The notes: a model not told the origin generated them from the letters alone. A stretch of DNA of 49,510 nt from Acidimicrobiia bacterium (GCA_020832495.1 JAFIEP010000022.1:1-49510), one strand, 5' to 3'. Counted from the first letter of the stretch, positions 23,358-31,911 are shown. Made by a program: numbers and translations.

Positions 23358-24080
23358 TCAGGAGGGGTCGCCTTCGTTCCGGTAGGGCTCTTCGAGGGTG
23401 TCGCCCGGCACGACCTCCCAGCGGACCGCCGAGATTCCGGGTTCGAGACTGAGCCGGCTCACCGCCTGTTCGAGACGCTCGTCGGGCCGGCCCTCCACCA
23501 GGATCTCGGCGTTGACCGTCACTCGATCTGCGTCGAGATCGGCGGAGTCGAGTGCCTTCAGCCGGTACCCGGACAGGGACTGCAGCAGCAGTGCCCGCAC
23601 GTGGGCCTCTTGGGCGTGCCGACACACGGCGCGGAAGCGGTAGGTCGTCTCGACCTCGGTGTCGTCGACGGGGAGCCGGTCGATCTTCCGGGCGACCGGG
23701 CGCAGGAACAGGTTGGCCGCCGCCACGATCACCGCGCCCGTGGCGGCAATGAGGTACTCGCCGGCGCCGGCCAGGGTGCCCACGGCGGCGGCACACCACA
23801 ACGTTGCCGCCGTGTTGATGCCACGCACGTTGAGGCCGTCGCGCAGGATCACCCCGGCACCGAGGAAGCCCACGCCGGAGACGACCTGCGCAGCCACGCG
23901 GGTCGGGCTCTGGTCGTCGTCCCAGATGACCGACAACAGGACGAACAGCGTGGCGCCGGTGGCCACCAGCGCATTGGTGCGCAGCCCGGCGCCGCGCTGG
24001 CGCCACTGCCGCTCAAGGCCGATGACCGCGCCGCAGAGCAGACCCGTGCCGACGCGTGCGAGGACCTCCAACTCACCCAT
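23358..24080 (-). CDS. mgtC: MgtC/SapB family membrane protein
   Basis: A 240-residue protein with an N-terminal MgtC domain of four to five membrane segments: LLCGAVIGLERQWRQRGAGLRTNALVA, VVSGVGFLGAGVI and LNVRGINTAATLWCAAAVGTLAGAG are hallmark segments. A C-terminal ACT-like soluble domain follows (about residues 150-240). MgtC proteins help growth in low Mg2+ and, in pathogens, inhibit the ATP synthase. A GGAGGG ribosome site precedes ATG 24080. It lies 117 bp after mgtE in the same direction, so the Mg2+ riboswitch upstream of mgtE probably governs both. Confidence 0.88.
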   Translation of the reverse strand: MGELEVLARVGTGLLCGAVIGLERQWRQRGAGLRTNALVATGATLFVLLSVIWDDDQSPTRVAAQVVSGVGFLGAGVILRDGLNVRGINTAATLWCAAAVGTLAGAGEYLIAATGAVIVAAANLFLRPVARKIDRLPVDDTEVETTYRFRAVCRHAQEAHVRALLLQSLSGYRLKALDSADLDADRVTVNAEILVEGRPDERLEQAVSRLSLEPGISAVRWEVVPGDTLEEPYRNEGDPS

Positions 24081-24101
24081 GTGATCCCTCCAGTGGTGGG
24101 A

Positions 24102-24186
24102 TCCCCTCGGATTCGATCCTAGGGGACTCGAGTTCAGCGGAATGCCGGGTCGGTGGCCCGGGTCGCCGGCAGGCGACGGCCCGGGC
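24102..24186 (-). promoter_or_regulatory. Two hairpins between mgtE and mgtC
   Basis: 24156-24186 forms a strong GC hairpin (GCCCGGGTCGCC / GGCGACGGCCCGGGC) without a T tract. 24102-24126 forms TCCCCTcGGAT / ATCCtAGGGGA just before the mgtC ribosome site. They may reduce read-through or translation; no mechanism is proven. Confidence 0.4.
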
Positions 24187-24197
24187 AGGACACGACC

Positions 24198-25567
24198 TCA
24201 GGTCAACTGCAGGACCCACGCGGCCATGCCGAAGTAGACGAACAGGCCGGTGAAGTCCTTGATGGTGGTGATGAACGGGTCGGCACCCGGTGCATGGTCG
24301 AGGCCGAGCTTCACCATGGCCCAGGGCATGGCGAACCCCAGGAAGCAGGCCAGGTTCACCGACGTGAACAGGGCCACCCCCACGGCGATGCCGAGCTGGG
24401 GGATGTCGTTCGGCACTCCCTGCCAGAGGTAGGCGATCGTGCCGCCCAGGACGCCGATGAGCGTCCCCATGACCAGCCCGACGCGCGCCTCACGCTTGAG
24501 GTGCATGCCGATGCGGTTGATGTCGATGTGGCCGAGGGCCAGGCCGCGGGCGAAGATCGTCGTGGACTGCGTCCCGACGTTGCCGCCCATGTCCATGACC
24601 AGTGGCACGAAGATGGCCAGCGCCACCACGGCGGCCGGGTGTCCTCGAAGCTCTCGATGAGCCCGCCGACGGCCAAGCCGCCGGCCAGGGTGACGAGGAG
24701 GAAGGACAGCCGGACGCGCACTGGGTAGCGGATCGACCCGGAGGTGAGGCGCTCGCTGCGAATGACCTCCAGCGAGTGACCCGGATCGGCGATGCCCGCC
24801 TTGCCGAACATGGTGGCGGTGGTGTCGCTGTCGAGCGCGTCCATGGCGTCGTCGACAGTGACGGCGCCGATCAGCCGCCGCTCGGAGTCCACCACCGGCA
24901 GCGACTCGAGGTCACGTCGCTGTAGCCGGCGGGCCGCATCGGCAGCGCTGTCGGTGGCCTGGACGTACTCGTTCGTGGCCTCTGCCAAGAGAGCGACGTT
25001 CGCGTGCTCGTCGGCGCGCAGCAGGTCGGCCAGGCGGACCAGACCTTCGTAGCGGCGGCCCTCGTCGACCACGAAAACCGTCGAGAGATGCTCCGAACGA
25101 GCATCCGACCGGCGCACGGCGTCGAGGGCCTCACCGGCGTTCGCCGACCGTCGCACGGCGACGTAGGTGGGCGACAACATCCGGCCCACGGTGCCCGGGG
25201 CGTAGTTGAGCATGGTGCCGACCGACGACTGGGTGGCCGGATCGAGTTGGGTGACCAGTCGCTTGGCCACCTTGGCCGGCAACTCGTCGAGCAGGTGCAC
25301 CCGATCGTCGGCATCGAGTCGTTCGACGATGTCGATGGATTCGCTGGTGCCGAGTGCCTCGACCAGCGCACCCTGCTCGTCGCGGTCCAGCAGTTCGAAC
25401 ACGTACAGGGCGGTGGTCTTGTCGAGCAGCCGGAAGACGATGGCCTGGACCGGAGCTGCGAGGTAGGGGAGCTGCTCGGCGAGCTGCTCGGGGGAGCTGG
25501 CGGTGACCTCGTGCTTGATGTCGGCGAGGTCGTTGTCGCGCAGGCGGGTGCTGATGTCAGTGAGCAT
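24198..25567 (-). pseudogene. mgtE: MgtE-type magnesium channel/transporter, frameshifted
   Basis: ATG 25567 opens an MgtE protein: N domain (superhelical repeats, residues 1-130), two CBS domains (about residues 130-255, including LSTVFVVDEGRRYEGLV and LESLPVVDSERRLIGAVTVDDAMD) and the first membrane helix ending GGLIESFEDT. The frame is then lost near 24634-24641. The membrane domain continues in another frame (VVALAIFVPLVMDMGGNVGTQ ... VLQLT) to the stop at 24198. One inserted base restores about 455 residues, the usual MgtE length. As written the channel is broken; an assembly error in the CCCGG stretch is equally possible. Confidence 0.85.
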
Positions 25568-25570
25568 GAT

Positions 25571-25600
25571 GGGGAGGAGCCTCCTCGTGAGGGCCTCCCC
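25571..25600 (-). promoter_or_regulatory. Hairpin sequestering the mgtE ribosome-binding site
   Basis: On the minus strand GGGGAGG (25600-25594) can pair with CCTCCCC (25577-25571), placing the mgtE Shine-Dalgarno GAGGAGG (25586-25580) in the loop or in an inner GAGG/CCTC stem. The 5' arm begins five bases after the leader-peptide stop codon, so ribosomes on the leader would control folding. Confidence 0.5.
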
Positions 25601-25604
25601 GAGC

Positions 25605-25748
25605 TCATGGGGACATGAGGCGCGCCGGCAAGAGGGCGCGACACCACGGCCATGCGGGGAGGCGATGAAGAATGAACGGTTCGTGTCGTCGGGGACGGGG
25701 CCCGCTGGTCGTGGCCCCGGTGGGACTCGGGGGTTGGTCGTCGTTCAT
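25605..25748 (-). CDS. Acidic/proline-rich leader peptide upstream of mgtE
   Basis: A 47-residue frame from ATG 25748 with a near-perfect ribosome site (AAGGAGGTGAGGCAG directly before it), ending 37 bases before mgtE. It begins MNDDQPPSP, an acidic stretch followed by prolines. In E. coli the MgtL leader (MEPDPTPLP) uses the same kind of sequence to destabilise ribosomes at low Mg2+ and switch on mgtA. The likeness of sequence and gene context is clear; that this peptide works the same way is inference. It lies between the riboswitch terminator and the mgtE start. Confidence 0.6.
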   Translation of the reverse strand: MNDDQPPSPTGATTSGPRPRRHEPFILHRLPAWPWCRALLPARLMSP

Positions 25749-25812
25749 CTGCCTCACCTCCTTCATGGCGGCACTGTGGCGGCACTGTGGTGTCAGGGTC
25801 GTCGGCACGCGG

Positions 25813-25843
25813 AAAACCCCTTGCGCAGGTGACGCGCAAGGGG
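25813..25843 (-). terminator. Intrinsic terminator of the Mg2+ riboswitch
   Basis: Minus-strand CCCCTTGCGC - GTCACCT - GCGCAAGGGG followed by TTTT: a perfect 10-bp stem with a 7-base loop. It follows the M-box aptamer and precedes the leader peptide, as expected for Mg2+-dependent termination. Confidence 0.85.
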
Positions 25844-25854
25844 CCGATCTGGGG

Positions 25855-26035
25855 GAGCGGCGCCGCTCACGGTCCCCTACGTCGAGCTTCGGCACTGGGG
25901 CATCTATGCCGCCGGAGCGGCCCGCTCACATTGGATCAAGCCTTGGTTCGGCCAGAACTGTTGACCCGTTGGCGTCTCTCGACGTTTCTGGGCAGTGAGC
26001 CTGTCGATGGTCCCAGGAGCCTCACCTAACGGGTC
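25855..26035 (-). ncRNA. M-box (ykoK) magnesium riboswitch
   Basis: The minus strand from about 26035 carries the diagnostic M-box segments in order: GTTAGGTGAGGCTCCT (26030-26015), CTGCCCAGAAACGTCGAGAG with ACGCCAACGGGTCAACAG next, and later CAGTGCCGAAGCTC. These match the conserved core of the RF00380 aptamer. It binds Mg2+ and, with the terminator downstream, shuts off mgtE and probably mgtC when Mg2+ is sufficient. Outer boundaries are approximate. Confidence 0.9.
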
Positions 26036-26182
26036 CCGGTATCGATGACCGGAGCAGTATGCCGCCGGTTTGGGCGCATGGCAACCACTTCGTCGGATCC
26101 GCCGGCGTACGACAACCTCGTGCGGCAATCCGTGGGGCAAGGTCGTGCCGCAATCGGTTCGCGCCTGCGACGGTCCTCGCCG

Positions 26183-26188
26183 TACCAT
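26183..26188 (+). promoter_or_regulatory. -10 element of a leaderless promoter, hisI
   Basis: TACCAT followed by six bases and ATG 26195. Confidence 0.6.
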
Positions 26189-26194
26189 GCACCC

Positions 26195-26584
26195 ATGCCG
26201 GTCGCCACACCCATCGCCGTGTCCGCAGAACAGCTCGACACGGTCCGCTACGACGCCAACGGCCTCGTGCCGGCCATCGTGCAGGAGGAAGGCACCGGCC
26301 AGGTGCTGATGATGGCCTGGATGAACGCCGAGAGCCTGCAGATGACCCTCGCCGAGGGTCGCACCGTCTTCTGGAGCCGGTCACGCCAGGAACTGTGGCG
26401 CAAGGGCGACACGTCGGGCGATCGCCAGTTCGTGCGCAGCGCCTACTACGACTGCGACGGCGACACCCTGTTGTTCGTGGTCGAGCAGGAAGGGCGCGGG
26501 GCCTGCCACACCGGCGAACGGTCGTGCTTCTTCCGTGCCTTCGGTCCCGACGACGCCGACCGGCCCGCCGACGAAACCAGCTGA
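26195..26584 (+). CDS. hisI: Phosphoribosyl-AMP cyclohydrolase
   Basis: The 129-residue HisI opens the adenine ring of PR-AMP in histidine synthesis. The metal-site segments are present: [15 protein letters not shown] (Asp-Cys-Asp) and the two later Cys in [11 protein letters not shown], plus [10 protein letters not shown] and [18 protein letters not shown]. It is a stand-alone HisI without the HisE domain. ATG 26195 is chosen because TACCAT lies six bases upstream; a longer open frame to 26045 would run through the promoter. trpE follows after 9 bp. Confidence 0.92.
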   Translation: MPVATPIAVSAEQLDTVRYDANGLVPAIVQEEGTGQVLMMAWMNAESLQMTLAEGRTVFWSRSRQELWRKGDTSGDRQFVRSAYYDCDGDTLLFVVEQEGRGACHTGERSCFFRAFGPDDADRPADETS

Positions 26585-26593
26585 GCGGACGGC

Positions 26594-28135
26594 GTGCAGC
26601 CCACTCGCGACAATTTCGTTGCGCTCGCCCGCGAGCACACCGTGGTGCCCGTGTGGCGCGAGTTGGTGGCCGACCTGATCACTCCCGTGGCGGCGTTCGC
26701 CCGCCTGTGTCCGGGAGATGAAGCCGGCTTCCTACTGGAATCCGTCGAGCACGCCGAGCGGTGGGGTCGCTGGTCCTTCATCGGACGTCGACCAATGGCC
26801 ACGCTCACCGCCCGCGGCCTGCAGGTGTCGGTCACCGGCGACGCCGGGGTCGACCTGCCCACCGACGAAGGCATCCTGGCCGCCACCGAGGCGTTGCTGG
26901 CCCACCACCGTGCACCGGCCATCCCCGAGCTCCCACCGTTGCACTCCGGGCTGGTCGGTTACCTGGGCTACGACGTGGTGCGCGAGGTGGAGCGACTGCC
27001 GTCGGTGCCCGACGACGACGTGGGACACCCCGACGCCGTGCTGTCACTGCTGGGCGAGTTGGCCGCCTTCGACCACTTCCGCCAGCGGGTGGTGCTGGTG
27101 TGCAACGCCTGGTGTCCCGAGGGCGCCGACCGGGCCACGCTGCACGCCGCCTACGACGACGCCTGCGCACGACTCGACGCCCTGGCCGCCGATGGGGCCC
27201 GCCCGCTCGACGAGCCACTCGTCGAGCCACCGTCGGCCGACGACCCGCTGCCCGAGGTGGCGCGCTCGATGAGCGCCGAGTCCTACCAGGGGGCGGTCGA
27301 GGTGGCCCGCGAGCACATCCTGGCCGGCGACATCTTCCAGGTGGTGCTGGCCCAACGGTTCTCGTTCGACCTCGAGGCCGAGCCCTTCGACTTCTACCGG
27401 GTGCTCCGCCAGGTGAACCCCAGCCCCTACATGTACTTCGTCCGCACCCCCGAGGTGACCCTGGCCGGCTCGTCGCCCGAACCGCTGGTGACGCTGCACG
27501 ACGGACAGGTGGTGTCCCGGCCCATCGCCGGCACGCGCAAACGCGGCCGCACCGACGAGCACGACCGTCGTCTGGCCGCTGAGCTGATCGAGCACCCCAA
27601 GGAGCGGGCCGAGCACGTGATGCTCGTCGACCTCGCCCGCAACGACGTGGGTCGAGTCGTGCGGTACGGCACCGAGCAGGTCGACGAGATGATGACGCTC
27701 GAGCGCTACAGCCACGTCATGCACATGACCTCGCAGGTGTCGGGCGAACTGGCCGAGGGGAAGTCGGCCATCGACGTCCTGCGGGCCACGATGCCGGCGG
27801 GCACGGTCTCGGGTGCCCCGAAGGTGCGGGCCATGGAGATCATCGACGACCTCGAACCCATCAAGCGGGGTCCCTACGCCGGGGTCGTGGGCTACCTCGA
27901 CCTCGCCGGCGACCTCGACACCGCCATTGCCATCCGCACCCTGGTGGTGGGGCCGGACGGGCGGGCGTCGGTGCAGGCGGGGGCGGGCGTGGTGGTGGAC
28001 AGCGTGCCTGCCGACGAGGACCTCGAGTGCCACAACAAGGCTCGGGCGCTCCTCGCCGCGGTGGCCGGTGCTCGGCGGATGACCGCAGCCCGCTCCGCGC
28101 ACCGGGCGACCGCCCCGGTAGTGTCGGAGCCGTGA
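26594..28135 (+). CDS. trpE: Anthranilate synthase component I
   Basis: The 513-residue TrpE makes anthranilate from chorismate with ammonia from TrpG. It shows the feedback-binding LLES near residue 41, GDIFQVVLAQRFSFD, NPSPYMYFVRT, IAGTRKRGRTDEHD, LVDLARNDVGRV and GTVSGAPKVRAMEIIDDLE in the chorismate-binding domain, so it should be tryptophan-sensitive. GTG 26594 follows the hisI stop by 9 bp. Its end overlaps the ygfZ start (GTGA). No trpG lies in the window, so the amidotransferase is elsewhere. Confidence 0.93.
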   Translation: MQPTRDNFVALAREHTVVPVWRELVADLITPVAAFARLCPGDEAGFLLESVEHAERWGRWSFIGRRPMATLTARGLQVSVTGDAGVDLPTDEGILAATEALLAHHRAPAIPELPPLHSGLVGYLGYDVVREVERLPSVPDDDVGHPDAVLSLLGELAAFDHFRQRVVLVCNAWCPEGADRATLHAAYDDACARLDALAADGARPLDEPLVEPPSADDPLPEVARSMSAESYQGAVEVAREHILAGDIFQVVLAQRFSFDLEAEPFDFYRVLRQVNPSPYMYFVRTPEVTLAGSSPEPLVTLHDGQVVSRPIAGTRKRGRTDEHDRRLAAELIEHPKERAEHVMLVDLARNDVGRVVRYGTEQVDEMMTLERYSHVMHMTSQVSGELAEGKSAIDVLRATMPAGTVSGAPKVRAMEIIDDLEPIKRGPYAGVVGYLDLAGDLDTAIAIRTLVVGPDGRASVQAGAGVVVDSVPADEDLECHNKARALLAAVAGARRMTAARSAHRATAPVVSEP

Positions 28136-29073
28136 CGCTCACCGAACAAGAGCAACTGCGCGCCGGCGGCTGGTTCCCTGTGCACCGTGACGTGGTCCGC
28201 ATCGAAGGTCCCGACGCGGCGACGTTCCTCCAAGGTCAGCTGAGCGCCGATGTGGCCGGCATCGAACCGGGCGACGCCGCCTGGTCGTTGTTGTTGAGCC
28301 CCCAGGGCAAGGTCGACGCCTGGCTGCGACTCACCCGCTGGGACCACGACGTGTACCTCGCCGACTGCGACGTCGGGTTCGGGGGACTGATCGACGCTCG
28401 CCTGCAGCGCTTCAAGCTGCGGACCAAAGCCGACATCGGCGTGGAGTCCGACCAGTGGTCGTTCTGGGGAGTGCGCGGGCCGGTCGAGGTGCACGTGGAG
28501 CACGATGCCGGTGCGCCGGTCTTGGCGGTGCCCGTGTGGTGGCCCGGGATGGTGGGCTACGACCTGCTGGCGCCGGCGGGCACCGACGTGCACATCGGCG
28601 TCCCCCAGGTGACGGCTGAGGCCGCCGAGGCGGTACGCATCGAGTGTGGCGTGCCTGCCATGGGCGCAGAGCTGACCGACCGGACCATCCCCGCCGAGAT
28701 GGGGCAGTGGTTCATCGATGCCTCGGTGAGCTTCACCAAAGGCTGTTACACCGGCCAGGAACTCGTGGCCCGCATCGACAGCCGGGGAGGCAACGTACCG
28801 CGCCGGCTGCGTGGCGTGGTGTTCGACGATGTCACCGACGTCGACCCGGCCGAAGTGGTGGGTGCGACGGTGACCGTCGACGGTGACGACGTGGGCGAGG
28901 TGACGTCGTGTGCGATTTCCGACGCCCTGGGGACGATGGTGGGGCTCGCCGTGGTGGCACGGGCCGTGCAATCACCGGCGACCGCGTCGGTGCACACCGC
29001 CGACGGCGAGCTCGAGGCACAGGTCCGCGAGCTCCCGTTGCTCGGCGCAGCGCCGGGTGACGAGGACACCTGA
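28132..29073 (+). CDS. ygfZ: Folate-binding YgfZ/GcvT-like Fe-S assembly protein
   Basis: The 313-residue protein has the YgfZ signature KGCYTGQEL (about residues 204-212) and an N-terminal GcvT-like fold (PDAATFLQGQLSADV, SPQGKVDAWLRL). YgfZ uses folate to support repair or maturation of certain [4Fe-4S] enzymes. GTG 28132 overlaps the trpE stop. TAGTGT seven bases upstream may give it its own promoter. Its place among trp genes is not explained by function. Confidence 0.85.
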   Translation: MTLTEQEQLRAGGWFPVHRDVVRIEGPDAATFLQGQLSADVAGIEPGDAAWSLLLSPQGKVDAWLRLTRWDHDVYLADCDVGFGGLIDARLQRFKLRTKADIGVESDQWSFWGVRGPVEVHVEHDAGAPVLAVPVWWPGMVGYDLLAPAGTDVHIGVPQVTAEAAEAVRIECGVPAMGAELTDRTIPAEMGQWFIDASVSFTKGCYTGQELVARIDSRGGNVPRRLRGVVFDDVTDVDPAEVVGATVTVDGDDVGEVTSCAISDALGTMVGLAVVARAVQSPATASVHTADGELEAQVRELPLLGAAPGDEDT

Positions 29074-29104
29074 GCCCCATCGAGGACGCCGACGTGCGCG
29101 TCCC

Positions 29105-29110
29105 TAGGCT
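29105..29110 (+). promoter_or_regulatory. -10 element of a leaderless promoter, J-protein gene
   Basis: TAGGCT followed by six bases and GTG 29117. Confidence 0.6.
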
Positions 29111-29116
29111 GGAGGC

Positions 29117-29632
29117 GTGACCCACTACGAGGTGCTCGGCGTGGCATCGGATGCCTCGGCAGCGCAGATCCGCCAGGCCTACCTGCGCCTGGCCCGTCGC
29201 TTCCACCCCGATGTGCGTGCTGACACCGTGGCGCAGGACGAGATGCGTCGCATCAACGACGCCTGGGCGGTACTTGGCGACCAGCGTCGGCGATCCGACT
29301 ACGACCACACGCTGCAGCGCGAGCGAGAAGCGGCGTGGCAGCCCGGCACGCCGACACCGGACTGGGTGCCCTACGACCAGGGCGAGGACCCGGACGACCC
29401 CGCAGCGGAGTTCGACGTGGCCTACGGCGACGGCTCACCAATGCCCAGGAGCCTGCAGTTGGGCCCGGCGGCGTTGCTCGCCGGCGCACTGGTGGCTGGT
29501 GGCACGGGGTTCCTCCTCGACTTCGCCCCGTTGCAGGCCCTGGCGCTCGTGCTGGTGGTGCTGGGGCTGCTGGGCTTCGTGTCGGTGCCGATCTTCGCCG
29601 CCATCCGGACCCACCTGCACACCAGGGAGTGA
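29117..29632 (+). CDS. Membrane-anchored J-domain protein
   Basis: A 171-residue protein with an N-terminal J domain (residues 1-65: HYEVLGVASDASAAQIRQAY, HPD at about residues 31-33, RRRSDYDHTL), which stimulates DnaK ATPase. It has an acidic Pro-rich linker and two C-terminal membrane helices (LLAGALVAGGTGFLLDF and ALVLVVLGLLGFVSVPIFAAI). It lacks the Gly/Phe and zinc regions of DnaJ, so it is a specialised co-chaperone recruiting Hsp70 to the membrane. Client unknown. Confidence 0.85.
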   Translation: MTHYEVLGVASDASAAQIRQAYLRLARRFHPDVRADTVAQDEMRRINDAWAVLGDQRRRSDYDHTLQREREAAWQPGTPTPDWVPYDQGEDPDDPAAEFDVAYGDGSPMPRSLQLGPAALLAGALVAGGTGFLLDFAPLQALALVLVVLGLLGFVSVPIFAAIRTHLHTRE

Positions 29633-29682
29633 ACTCTGGAGCTCGCCACAGGATGCGTGCGGGCGGCTCCGTATGCCAGCCC

Positions 29683-29688
29683 TAGAGT
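29683..29688 (+). promoter_or_regulatory. -10 element of a leaderless promoter for the 29695 gene and trpC
   Basis: TAGAGT followed by six bases and ATG 29695. Confidence 0.6.
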
Positions 29689-29694
29689 GGCGCC

Positions 29695-30006
29695 ATGTCC
29701 AAAACCTCTGTGTTCGTGAAGTTGGTGGCCAAGCCCGGCGAGCGCGATGCCCTCGTCGCTGCGCTGTCGGCCATGATGCCCGTCGTCGACGACGAGGAGG
29801 GCACGGTCATCTACTCGTTCCACCACGACGCCGCCGACCCCGACACGGTGTGGGCCTTCGAGCTCTACGCTGACGACGAGGCCTTCGCCACCCACTCCGG
29901 TGGAGAGGTCCTGGCCGGGCTGATGGGCGACGTCATCGGCATGATCGCCGAGCCCCCGATCCTGGCGGTGGCCGAACCGGTGCACGCCAAGGGCTTCGAG
30001 GTGTGA
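29695..30006 (+). CDS. ABM-fold (antibiotic biosynthesis monooxygenase-type) small protein
   Basis: A 103-residue dimeric alpha/beta-barrel protein of the YgiN/quinol-monooxygenase type: VFVKLVAKPGERDALVAAL, then EEGTVIYSFHHDAADPDTVWAFELYADDEAF (shown here only as landmarks at residues about 35-65). Enzymes of this fold oxidise quinols or aromatics without cofactor, but many are of unknown role. Its stop overlaps the trpC start (GTGA), so trpC depends on its translation; a metabolic link to tryptophan is possible but unproven. Confidence 0.8.
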   Translation: MSKTSVFVKLVAKPGERDALVAALSAMMPVVDDEEGTVIYSFHHDAADPDTVWAFELYADDEAFATHSGGEVLAGLMGDVIGMIAEPPILAVAEPVHAKGFEV

Positions 30007-30821
30007 GCACCTACCTCGACCGCATCCTGGCTGCTCATCGGGCCATGGCGGCGGCGGACCGACGTGACCTCGACGAGTTGGCGGCACGCGCAGCGGCTGC
30101 GCCGCCGACCCGTGGCTTTCGCGCCGGGCTCGTGGCGCGCCCCACGGGGGAGATGGCGGTCATTGCCGAGGTGAAGCGGCGGTCACCGTCGAAGGGCGCA
30201 CTGGCGCCGGGCCTCGACCCGGCGGTGCTCGCGCGCAGCTACGCCAGCGGCGGGGCTGCGTGCCTGTCGGTCCTCACCGACGAGGAGTTCTTCGGTGGCT
30301 CGGCCGACGACCTGCGAGCTGCCCGCACCGCCTGCTCGTTGCCGGTACTGCGTAAGGACTTCACCGTCGGACGCGGCGACGTGTGCGACGCCCGCATCAT
30401 GGGGGCCGACGCCGTGCTGCTCATCGTCGCCGCGCTCGACCCTGGAGAGTTGTCCTCGCTGGCCTCCCTGGCCCGTGATCTGTCGCTGGACGTGCTCGTC
30501 GAGGTACACGACGAGGCCGAGTTGGCCGTGGCTCTCGACATCGAGGCGGACCTCGTCGGGGTGAACCAGCGCGACCTGGTGACCTTCGAGGTGGACACCG
30601 AGCGGGCCGAGCGGATGGCCGCAGCCATTCCCGCGGGCGTGGTGTCGGTGGCCGAGTCCGGCATCGGCGGGCCCGCCGACGTGGTCCGACTGGCCGACGC
30701 TGGGTACGACGCCGTGCTGGTCGGGGAGTCCCTGGTCCGCTCGTCCGACCCGGCCGCCGCAGTGGCCGAGCTGCGGAACCCGGCGGTGCCCTCGGGGGCA
30801 GACGGCGACGCTGCCCGGTAG
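30003..30821 (+). CDS. trpC: Indole-3-glycerol phosphate synthase
   Basis: The 272-residue TIM barrel closes CdRP to indole-glycerol phosphate. Catalytic landmarks are all present: VKRRSPSKGALAPG, LSVLTDEEFFGG, LRKDFTVG, VGVNQRDL, VAESGIGG and VLVGESLVRS. GTG 30003 overlaps the previous stop by four bases. It is a stand-alone TrpC, not fused to TrpF. Confidence 0.93.
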   Translation: MSTYLDRILAAHRAMAAADRRDLDELAARAAAAPPTRGFRAGLVARPTGEMAVIAEVKRRSPSKGALAPGLDPAVLARSYASGGAACLSVLTDEEFFGGSADDLRAARTACSLPVLRKDFTVGRGDVCDARIMGADAVLLIVAALDPGELSSLASLARDLSLDVLVEVHDEAELAVALDIEADLVGVNQRDLVTFEVDTERAERMAAAIPAGVVSVAESGIGGPADVVRLADAGYDAVLVGESLVRSSDPAAAVAELRNPAVPSGADGDAAR

Positions 30822-30824
30822 GTT
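30819..30824 (+). promoter_or_regulatory. -10 element of a leaderless promoter, aldo/keto reductase
   Basis: TAGGTT (its TAG is the trpC stop codon) followed by six bases and ATG 30831. Confidence 0.6.
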
Positions 30825-30830
30825 CGTGGC

Positions 30831-31835
30831 ATGGAACATCGTCTGCTCGGCCGCTCGGGCCTGAAGGTCTCCGAGATCGCCTACGGCAACTGGATCACCC
30901 ACGGATCACAGGTGGAGGACGACGCCGCCCACGCCTGCGTGCAGCGCGCCCTCGAGCTGGGGATCACCACCTTCGACACGGCCGACGTGTACGCCGGCAC
31001 CAAGGCCGAGGAGGTCCTCGGTCGAGCGCTGGTCGGCCAGCGCCGGGAAGGCCTCGAGATCGCCACCAAGGTCTACTGGCCGACGGGGGCAGGACCCAAC
31101 GACCGTGGTCTGTCCCGCAAACACATCTTCGAGTCGATCGACGGCTCGCTGCGCCGGCTGCGCACCGACTACGTCGATCTCTACCAGGCCCATCGCTTCG
31201 ACCACGAGACGCCGCTCGAGGAGACGATGGTGGCCTTCGCCGACCTGGTACGCCAGGGGAAGGTGCACTACGTCGGCGTCTCGGAGTGGACGGCCGAGCA
31301 GATCCGAGCGGGTGCCGAGTTGGCAGCCGAACTGCGGATCCCGTTCGTCTCCAACCAGCCGCAGTACTCGATGCTGTGGCGGGTCATCGAGGGCGAGGTA
31401 GTGCCCACCTGCGAGGAGCTGGGGTTGGCGCAGATCGTCTGGTCGCCGATGGCCCAGGGGATCCTCACCGGCAAGTACCTCCCGGGCGCTCCGGTACCGG
31501 AGGACTCCCGGGCCGCCGACCCGGCCGGCGGCGCCGAGTTCGTGCGCGTCTGGTTGCGCGACAAGGTGCTCGAGGCGGTGGCCTCCCTGCGACCGGTGGC
31601 CGAAGAGGCCGGGCTGTCGATGGCCACCTTGGCGGTGGCGTGGGTGTTGCAGCGCCCGAATGTGGCCGCGGCCATCGTCGGTGCCTCCCGACCCGAGCAA
31701 CTCGACGACACGGTGGCGGCGTCGGGCGTCCGACTCGACGACGAAGTGCTCGCCGCCGTGGATGCCGCGCTGGGCGATGTGGTGGTCGACGATCCCTCGA
31801 TGACCGAGCGTCAGAGTCCACCGCAGCGGCCGTGA
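30831..31835 (+). CDS. Aldo/keto reductase (K+ channel beta-subunit-like)
   Basis: A 334-residue NADPH-dependent reductase. The tetrad is visible: Asp and Tyr in FDTADVYAG, Lys in IATKVYW and His in YQAHRFD. NADP-binding parts are IVWSPMAQGILTGKY and AAIVGASRPEQLDD. The closest group is the YghZ/Kv-beta-like branch that reduces aldehydes. It starts 10 bp after trpC but has its own leaderless promoter signature. Confidence 0.87.
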   Translation: MEHRLLGRSGLKVSEIAYGNWITHGSQVEDDAAHACVQRALELGITTFDTADVYAGTKAEEVLGRALVGQRREGLEIATKVYWPTGAGPNDRGLSRKHIFESIDGSLRRLRTDYVDLYQAHRFDHETPLEETMVAFADLVRQGKVHYVGVSEWTAEQIRAGAELAAELRIPFVSNQPQYSMLWRVIEGEVVPTCEELGLAQIVWSPMAQGILTGKYLPGAPVPEDSRAADPAGGAEFVRVWLRDKVLEAVASLRPVAEEAGLSMATLAVAWVLQRPNVAAAIVGASRPEQLDDTVAASGVRLDDEVLAAVDAALGDVVVDDPSMTERQSPPQRP

Positions 31836-31911
31836 TCTGACCTGGCTACGATTGTGTGACCGCGATCGACCGCTCTCGGAGGTGGTCGCTGAGCACGGAG
31901 GGTCCAGGCAC

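Noticed and set aside
26045-26194. N-terminal extension of hisI by 50 codons
   Set aside because: The added residues resemble no HisI and would cover the promoter (TACCAT six bases before ATG 26195).
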